Below the pieces are notes generated by a model, which made no database searches, was not told the origin of the DNA, and saw only the letters and a list, made by a program, of their open reading frames with translations. Source: Podospora comata (taxonomy: Eukaryota; Ascomycota; Sordariomycetes; Sordariales; Podosporaceae). Taken from it: 64,000 nucleotides of DNA. Below, one piece after another: positions 57,480 to 64,000 of the stretch (within the stretch, counting starts at the first letter, position 1; every line of letters begins with the position of its first letter). Both the position numbers and the translations under genes were made by a program. The stretch spans positions 1 to 64,000 of the forward strand of contig CP071493.1 of assembly GCA_017354895.1 (NCBI GenBank), written 5' to 3'.

Positions 57480-58746
57480 CTAAACCTTCTGGGCCGCCTT
57501 TTCATCCTCATACTGAACAGTGAATTCAGTGACCTGGGCAATGCCGTTCTTGCCTGGGTTCACCTTCTCCCCGTTCTGCACCAGAATTCCTCGGTCGCTC
57601 TGGTCGTCGTCACCCAGTCGGTGAAGCTCGAGATCGCTGCTGGTGGGGGCGGGCCGGCTGGAGATGGTGATCATTCTGCTGCGGTTGCCACTGGCACCGG
57701 TTTCCTTGACGTAGCCGCTGTGGTATTGTCTCGAGGTTTTGGCGTCACGAACGAGAACACGAAGCATGGGGATAGAGGCGGCGACGATCGAAGCGGAAAC
57801 CTCGGCGTTGGCCCAAATCCAAAGGTCAATGGCGTCGGCTATTTTAAGGTCGGTCAGCAAAACATCCTTCTCTACAGCAGTCTGGGGGACCTACCAAAAT
57901 CCTCAGACAACATGACATTGGTCATGCTGGTCTTGATGATGGCCGTGATGCCAGCAAAAACACCCATGCTCATGGCGATACCCACACCGATCTTCTCACT
58001 GTTTCTCATCTGGAGGCCCCAGAGGAACTTCCACGGGAGCATGGCAAGTGTCAAGTCCATAAAGGCCGAATACGAACCCGAAAAGATGTTGTAGTGAACC
58101 AAGATGTGCGGCGCCCAGCACGTGCCCTCGACGAACATGTCCCAGACTTTTTGGATAGGCGTGCAAGAGACCCAGGGAAACAAGGCGGACAGGCCCATGG
58201 CGATGTTCATGCTGATGATACAGAACCAGGTGACCTTTTTGATCCAGCCGTCGGTGAGGTGAAGCAAGGTGATGCCGAAGGATGTCTTGGACCACACGGC
58301 AGCCGTGACGGAGAGGGTGCCTGAAATGTTCATGGGAAGCAAAAGGTGAATCATGTTCTCCATGGGGAAATCCCAAATGTGTTTGCCGTATCCCTTTGTG
58401 GTCATGTAGGTCATCAAGGAAGATTCGGCGGTGATGCACAACTTGGCTCACGCGTCAGCACTGGGGACCTAGACAAGAGAATTGGGGGTATCGTGAGACT
58501 TACGATAGCTCCAATGAGAAAGTAATCATCCCACCACAAACTCTGCCTCTTGAGCATCCGGCAGTAGAGTCTCAGAGCCAAAAAGGCGCCAGCGACACTA
58601 GTAAGGGTCCAGACGCAGGCCACGAGTTTTGGACCGGCATCGTCGTGAGGAAGGGCGGCGAGCTCGGCGGGAGTGAGCGCGACTGGGGTGGCGAACTGGT
58701 CCGGTTTGGTGCCGTCGTCTTGCGTAGTGAGGACTACGTCGGCCAT
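57480..58746 (-). CDS. Rhodopsin-domain (PTH11-like) integral membrane protein
   Basis: Exons 58746-58504, 58441-57895 and 57838-57480 (introns 62 and 56 bp) give 382 aa. Seven helices are visible: VACVWTLTSVAGAFLALRLY, WDDYFLIGAIL, MNISGTLSVTAAVWSKTSFG, VTWFCIISMNIAMGLSALF, SAFMDLTLAMLPW, IGVGIAMSMGVFAGITAII and IDLWIWANAEVSASIVAASI. The DDY motif after helix 2, the CTPIQKVWD loop and the WANAEVS segment are signatures of the fungal rhodopsin-like domain, often called PTH11-related. The hydrophilic C-terminus (about 70 aa) is acidic and may signal. Proposed roles are surface or nutrient sensing; the ligand is unknown. No CFEM domain precedes it, unlike PTH11 itself. Confidence 0.85.
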
Positions 58747-60809
58747 CGTTGGTTGTCGGAATGTCGATCCGAAACTCGCCGGAAAGCTAATACAAGGTGA
58801 ACGAAACAAAGGTAACGAATGTATGGAAGAACACAACCCCAACTGCCAACGGTTGGGCGGCTGGATGGACCTGTGAAGCGAACAAAATCTGCAGATGCTG
58901 AGATCGAGATTATCAGGGCAGCCGAGAGGATCAGGGGACCGGTGGGTGGGAGGCGGTTGGAATTGTTATACAGAATATCAAAGATGGAAAGGAGCGAAAG
59001 ACACCCACTCAACAGCTGTGGATAAACTGAGACCTAATACCATGGAACTATCATGCCCCCGGGCTTCCCTTCCTTATCGACGTTTCTGCCGAGGGGTGGC
59101 CCTTGTCGTACCGACCTCCTGGGCTGGCAAGCAAACCCTGAAGGACAGGGGAATTGTGTTGTGCAGCCTGGTGGAGAGGGTTGGCTTAGCCAGAAACGGA
59201 AAGGGGTAGATCGAGCCCAGAACTATTGTGGATGTTTCGTTTGAATTTTTGTTTTCGACCAGCATGGTCCCCGAAGCTTCCATATCGACATCAAGGGGCG
59301 CCGCCTTCAGGGTCACCGCGTAGCGTAGGGACTTGACCATTGATTCGCTTGTGTTCTGATGGATCCTTGGCCCCTACTTTGCCAATAGCTTGGGATGTTG
59401 CTGACACACTCAATGACAGAGAGGAGAAAACGTGGCCTATAATTTCTTATTCTTCGACATGATGCCATTCTGCGAACAGCATCCTCCACTGGCCAACCAG
59501 CGTTTGTGTTTGTTTCCGCTCCTCGCGTGACTTGACAGCGGCAGTTGCACCTCTGTAGATACTGTATGCTTGTTAAGATATATGCCTGCAAGAGCCTTGA
59601 CGAGACTTTTGTGATCTCAGTCACTTAATTTTGAATGTTATCCTGAGGTCGCACTGCTAACAACAGGCTTCCCCGCGTGCACGTTGCCGGGACCCTAGTG
59701 TGTTGTAGTGAATATCTCTAGTTCCACCTTCACAAGCCACCCTTTTTTCTTTTTCTTCTTCAGGTCGTCTGTGCGGTAGACTTTGCTTGTTGCTTTTCTC
59801 CTCGCTAGCTCCCAAGCGACTGGTGGCCCACGAGGATCTTTTCGGTGGAGCCTGACTTGTTTGACGAGATCGATCAACAGTGCTCACAGGGCGATGCTGA
59901 GGAGTCAAAATGGGACGGTGGAGACGGGAAAAACAGAGACGCCCAAGCTTGTTCTTCTCTTTGATAAAAAGCGGCATGAAAACGGCTGGGTCTTCCCGTC
60001 CGAGGCGGACCGGCAACGGCCAGCGGGTGGTGCGTCCGAGCGAGCCCCTGTGAACGGTTATTCTGACCGAAGAAAAATTGAAGGATTTCAAACCCGGACA
60101 ACACGTTTCGGCACACGGCAGTGCCCGATCACAGGCACCAGTCAAGCTCCCTCGCCCAGTCCCCGAACCCCGACCCTACCAGCGATTCTCCTTCCTGTTG
60201 TGGTGATCTAGCAACTTGTTGCCTCTACCAATTTAAACTTTTCGACGACTGGGCCCACGCCTCTGGTGCCTGTGGGGTACGTGCTGGGATGCCCTGCCCT
60301 TGAGTATGGCAGCAGCTGGGATCAATTCTTGCGCGGCACTGTGGAGTACCGATCACAAGGCTTGGGATGGCCTCAGCTCTTGCTTGGGTCTTGATATCAA
60401 GATGCTAGCTGATGACAACAGCACGACGACGATGCCGCAAAGACTGTCCACCAATAGAAACCTAACGCGACATCGCCAGCCGACAAAAGATGGGCCAAGT
60501 GGACTCTACTGGTCTGTGACGCCGGCGTTGGCTCGGTCCATACGGAGTATATGGATGGATATGCGGTCCTATAGGAAGAGGGCCGGAGTTGCTTAGCGGG
60601 CATTTAAATCTTGATGGGGTTGAAAGCTTGGACGCTTTAATACCGCTGTGCTGGAGCCGAAAGATAATATGCATAAATGTCAGGGGGCGCATTGGGCTGA
60701 CCAAATATGAGTTCAATATACACCATGAGGATGCCATCCAAAAAGGGCATGTCCAACTCTCTATGCACAGGGCCAGGTAGATATACAATATCAACGCAGG
60801 CAACCACTC
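58747..60809. other. Intergenic stretch
   Basis: Two kilobases without recognisable genes, between the rhodopsin-like gene start and the stop of the phosphoesterase gene. ORFs present (59657-60145, 59783-60211) overlap on opposite strands and look random. Confidence 0.5.
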
Positions 60810-62594
60810 CTACCCAGATTTGGGCTGTGCTCGGGCCTTTTCGGTTTGTGTAGTTGCCGCCGGCATTTTGGCTGATGCTTTGCTTGATCCCCAGAACAGA
60901 CCATCAACATCCAACCCCACCACCTTGAGAGCTCCACAGGCAATGTACACCACCAGCCCAACAACAGCGATGAGATCCAGAATGTGCACCAGCCACCACA
61001 GGTGCTGCGTCCCCAGCGGGCAGGTGTCGTAGTCGGCCTTCCACTGCCAGCTCTCCTCGTCGAACCAGATGCTCAACAAGCCTGCGTTTCCGCCAAAGTC
61101 TCCCATCATGCTCCTGACGGTGATCTCTCTGACGCCCGGGACACCCTCCGCTTCTTTGCCCACTGTCTTTTCCCTCACCGCTTGCCTCCACCGCTTCACC
61201 TGCCACTCCACCTCTCCACCCTCGGCCGTCTGGTTCACATAATGATACGTGTCACATCCAGCATGGTCGTGGCCGTTGAGAATAATGCCTCTTCTCCCCT
61301 TGCCGCCGCCCGGGGCACTGGAAGAAGCTGACATGCCCAAGATCCCTTCCAGAAAGCCTTTTGACGCGGCAACACTGAGCTGGTTTTGCTCCTTCAGAGT
61401 TCCGTCGTGCGAGTGGAATTCGAAAAAGGGCTGGTCGACGCAGACACCGGTTGGTTTGTACAGCGGGATGTGGGTCAAAATCACGGTATAGTGCCCCTCA
61501 AACTCGACTGCGGCCGCGGTGTTGATGACATTGTTGATAAAGGTATAAGTATCGTCTTGCAGTTGGGTCGAGAGCGCCGGGGTGTCGAGGTTCATGTCGT
61601 TGAGCACCACCAATCTCAGCTCGGGGATCAGCCTGGTGGACTCGGTGTTGGTGTCGGGATTATATAGAGTCTTGCTGTCGAAACCTTCGGGCAGGGGCAG
61701 CTCAAACCGCAGCTCGTAGTTGATCTTTCCAAACGCCTTCTCGAAGCGCGCCGTCAGATTCGTGGTGATGTCTCCCGCATAGCCAATGTCGTGGTTGCCC
61801 GCCACGTTGATGATGCGCCTGGCCCAGGTGGTGTCATTGTCAAAGCGGGAGAGGTACCCGGACAGATCGTACTCCTCGGCCGGATATGCCTGCAGAGAAT
61901 TGGGCACCTTTTCTGCGCCGCGAAAGACACGGTTCCAGTATCGGTTCGCGCGCTTGGTGAACTCGGCCTCGTTGAGCCACTGGCTACCGACAAGATCGCC
62001 CAATACCGTTACGTGTGTGGGGCGAGTCCACCAGTGGACAGACCGATAGATGTGGGCAAGGTAAAAATCGTTGCCAAACAGGTCGATGATCTTGCGGACC
62101 GACTCGAAAAAGTTGAAGGTGTCCTCTAGCAGAATATCGACAGCATCGTGGAGGGCTTGCTTGATGCCGAGTCGCGACAGCTTAAAGTTGCGAACGAGAG
62201 ATTTCGCATGGGGGAAAACGCCGAGGTATTCAATCGGAATCGAGGTAGAACCCTCCAACTGCGGATCGCCGAGGGTCAGGAGACGGAAAGGGGCTTTTTT
62301 CGAGGGGAGCGCCGGGGCGGGAGGTTCCTCGATGCTCGAGTTGATCGCTGTCGCTGTCGCTGTCGCTGTCGCCGTCGCATTGGCGAGAAAAGCGGGGACC
62401 CAGTGGGATTTGGCCGTTTCGAGGAAAGGCGACCGTGTTTCCGACGACGAAGAGGGCGGCAGCGGAAATGCGCAGGTGCCAAAAACTGGGTACAGGTAGA
62501 GATAAATCGTCAGGGCGATGGAGACGGGAATGAGGACGCGCAAGACATGGCGAAGAATCGCCGTCGGCTTTGGGAAGCTGCAGAATCGCATCAT
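60810..62594 (-). CDS. Ted1/Cdc1-type metallophosphoesterase (GPI-glycan remodelling)
   Basis: A single exon of 594 aa from the tandem ATGs at 62594/62591 (an in-frame ATG at 62765 adds 57 residues of lower quality). It has an N-terminal membrane anchor (VLIPVSIALTIYLYLYPVFG) and a C-terminal helix (ILDLIAVVGLVVYIACGAL). The metal-binding motifs run in order: LTLGDPQLEG, VTVLGDLVGSQ, NVAGNHDIGYAG, ILTHIPLYKP and ILNGHDHAGCD. Yeast Ted1 and Cdc1 and human PGAP5 remove ethanolamine phosphate from GPI anchors in the ER. A short Ala-Thr repeat (TATATATATA) follows the first helix and stems from a 6-bp microsatellite at about 62343-62379. Length and topology match Ted1. Confidence 0.9.
   Translation of the reverse strand: MMRFCSFPKPTAILRHVLRVLIPVSIALTIYLYLYPVFGTCAFPLPPSSSSETRSPFLETAKSHWVPAFLANATATATATATAINSSIEEPPAPALPSKKAPFRLLTLGDPQLEGSTSIPIEYLGVFPHAKSLVRNFKLSRLGIKQALHDAVDILLEDTFNFFESVRKIIDLFGNDFYLAHIYRSVHWWTRPTHVTVLGDLVGSQWLNEAEFTKRANRYWNRVFRGAEKVPNSLQAYPAEEYDLSGYLSRFDNDTTWARRIINVAGNHDIGYAGDITTNLTARFEKAFGKINYELRFELPLPEGFDSKTLYNPDTNTESTRLIPELRLVVLNDMNLDTPALSTQLQDDTYTFINNVINTAAAVEFEGHYTVILTHIPLYKPTGVCVDQPFFEFHSHDGTLKEQNQLSVAASKGFLEGILGMSASSSAPGGGKGRRGIILNGHDHAGCDTYHYVNQTAEGGEVEWQVKRWRQAVREKTVGKEAEGVPGVREITVRSMMGDFGGNAGLLSIWFDEESWQWKADYDTCPLGTQHLWWLVHILDLIAVVGLVVYIACGALKVVGLDVDGLFWGSSKASAKMPAATTQTEKARAQPKSG
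62345..62379. repeat. GTCGCT hexanucleotide repeat in coding sequence
   Basis: About five to six units of GTCGCT, coding for Ala-Thr on the minus strand in the lumenal neck of the Ted1-like protein; likely length-variable. Confidence 0.85.
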
Positions 62595-63222
62595 GACATT
62601 TTCTTTTTGAAGATTACAAATTACAAGAAAATCAGAAAGGAGCGAAGAGAAGGAAAAAAGAATAAGGAAAATAAAAATCCGTTCTTGGCGTCGTCGAGGT
62701 TGATCATCAGGTTCGATTGAAACAATGGAAACGTCCCAGAAAAAGTTGGACCCCGAAAGTGGCACTTGTCAGCGAGCGCGTGCCACTGCAACGTCAAAGT
62801 CGAGTCGCGGCACGGCATGTCAGCGGCACATCAGACGCGGCAGCGGTTGGTTGGTTGGAGCGAGGGTTAGGGTCCACTTGAAAATAGGAGGCCCCTTTTC
62901 ATTTCATTGGACATCAGCAAAGTAGTGAATGACTGTTTTATTCTTCTACCCTCGAGCTAAGAAGTTCTTGCCAGAGTGGCCCAACTCGACAGTACAAGAA
63001 TATCACAAAACACAAAACAAATGCAATGCAAAATGACAGAAAACAAGGAAATAATGAGATAACTAAACGAGTGGCCGCCCAGATATCCAAGCTGCTGTTA
63101 GCACAGAAAAAGAGCAATGCAAAAAAGACAAAGGCTCAAACATCCATCACTGATCTAATCCAATCCCAGTCATCCATCCTCATAAATGCTTTTGTTGATT
63201 TTGTTGAACATTGTCGGCAAGC
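62595..63222. other. Intergenic stretch
   Basis: Upstream of the phosphoesterase; no gene seen. Purine-rich 5' leader at 62605-62690. Confidence 0.6.
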
Positions 63223-64000
63223 CTAGGCCTGGACCTTGTTACCCTGGAGCTGACCTTGGTTCTGGCCGGAGTTGTTGGAATCAAAGCGCTGCTGCTGCTG
63301 ACCCTGCTGTCCCTGATTCTGGCCGGAGTTGGAATCAAAGCGCTGCTGGTGCTGGCCCTGCTGTCCCTGATTCTGGCCGGAGTTGTTGGAATCAAAGCGC
63401 TGCTGCTGCTGCCCCTGCTGTCCCTGCTGCCCTTGGAGGGAGCCTGACATCTTGTCGGCGTCGTTGTTGAAGCAGTCGCGGAGCCTGTTTCTTGGTCAGT
63501 TCTCTTGTTCTCACGCCGGGAGAGGCATGAACTTACATGTTGATGTCACCCTGCTGGCCAGCGACGTAGAGGCACTTCTTGAGCTCGTCCTGGATTTGTC
63601 CCCATTGCTGTCCCTGATCCGAAGAGCCAAGAACCTTCTCAGCCTTTGCGTCCTGCCCATTGGTCATGCCAGAGTTGGTGTTTTGATGCTCGGCACGGCC
63701 AGAAAGACGGCCCTGGTTATTGTTCTCGCCCTTGTTGAGGAGCTGAGAGGACGAGATACCCTTCTCAAGCTTCTGCTGCATCGGGGTATCCTCCTGATTG
63801 TAAGTCTTCATCTGGGCGGGCTGGACAAACTTGGTGGACTCGCTGTCGCCCTCATTGTTGGTGCTGGCGCTGGAGCCCTTGGAGGAAGACTGTCCCTGAC
63901 CGCGGGGCTGGACCTTCTCGTGCTGGGAAATGACAATCGTGGGGACATCCTGCTCCTTCATGGCTGGGTTCTGGTGTTCACCGCCCTTGATAGCGGACTG
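63223..64000 (-). CDS. Q/N-rich low-complexity protein, partial at window edge
   Basis: The minus-strand frame enters from beyond 64000 (KGGEHQNPAM precedes the first ATG inside the window, at 63961) and runs to 63537; a 52-bp intron (GTAAGT...ACAG) joins 63484-63223. At least 242 residues are visible. The first part is hydrophilic and Ser/Gln/Asn/Glu-rich (TPMQQKLEKGISSSQLLNKG); then comes a possible folded bit (IQDELKKCLYVAGQQGDINM followed by LRDCF). The C-terminal about 75 residues are three copies of a Q/N repeat with RFDSNNSGQNQGQQGQ. Such tails often phase-separate or form prion-like fibres. Function not recognised; composition suggests a stress-related or RNA-associated protein, but that is a guess. 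Confidence 0.6.
63254..63421. repeat. In-frame 54-57 bp tandem repeat (Q/N-rich coding)
   Basis: Three copies (63254-63310, 63311-63364, 63365-63421) of 57, 54 and 57 bp; the middle one lacks one Asn codon. They encode a Gln/Asn-rich tail. Confidence 0.9.

Overview
The window is nuclear DNA of a filamentous ascomycete (Pezizomycotina, probably Sordariomycetes). The evidence is short introns of about 44-57 bases with GT...AG ends, no operons, genes on both strands with 0.3-3 kb spacers, fungus-specific families (RTA1, rhodopsin-like integral membrane protein, Zn2Cys6 regulators, GH11, CE15, AA8), and a tRNA-Gln split by a 20-base intron. Species cannot be read from the sequence. Gene models were built by hand from splice signals and conserved protein frames.

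Layout. 1-3.5 kb is repeat-rich: a solo LTR with intact 5-base target duplication, a diverged 59-base repeat pair, a (TA)12 tract and two unrelated 18-bp minisatellites. 3.6-5.0 kb holds a GH11 xylanase followed by a 14-bp minisatellite. 6.5-14.8 kb holds an RTA1-like membrane protein, a frame-disrupted CBM18/polysaccharide deacetylase, an FAD monooxygenase fused to a membrane domain, a small secreted cysteine-rich protein and a 14-helix MFS transporter. 16.3-25.4 kb holds a secreted protein with three cysteine-rich repeats, a hypothetical protein, a RhoGAP protein, a small methyltransferase and a double NTF2-like protein. 26-32.6 kb holds a flavin monooxygenase with an in-frame stop, a large Zn2Cys6 regulator and KEOPS subunit Cgi121. 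32.6-39.7 kb holds proline dehydrogenase, a Tim17-like protein, a small conserved protein whose first coding exon is only the ATG, tRNA-Gln, a ZIP transporter and a stand-alone AA8 cytochrome. 40-49.8 kb holds a sugar transporter, a BNR_4 beta-propeller (lyase-like), a second Zn2Cys6 regulator and a secreted aspartic protease. 53-64 kb holds an OPT oligopeptide transporter, a CE15 glucuronoyl-esterase-like protein, a rhodopsin-like membrane protein, a Ted1/Cdc1-type phosphoesterase and a Q/N-rich protein that runs off the window.

The functional theme is plant cell-wall use. GH11 cuts xylan, CE15 enzymes cut lignin-glucuronoxylan esters, AA8 is an extracellular electron-transfer domain, the BNR_4 protein resembles polysaccharide lyases, and sugar, peptide and zinc carriers plus a secreted protease are nearby. 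GGCTAA motifs, the known core of XlnR/XYR1 sites, lie upstream of several of these genes, but the genes are scattered rather than forming a tight cluster. I found no CRISPR, biosynthetic backbone gene or clearly new multi-gene system. The most notable single observations are the CE15 protein lacking the usual catalytic Glu context, the FAD monooxygenase-membrane fusion, the two disrupted host genes, the ATG-only exon and the dense minisatellites around the xylanase.
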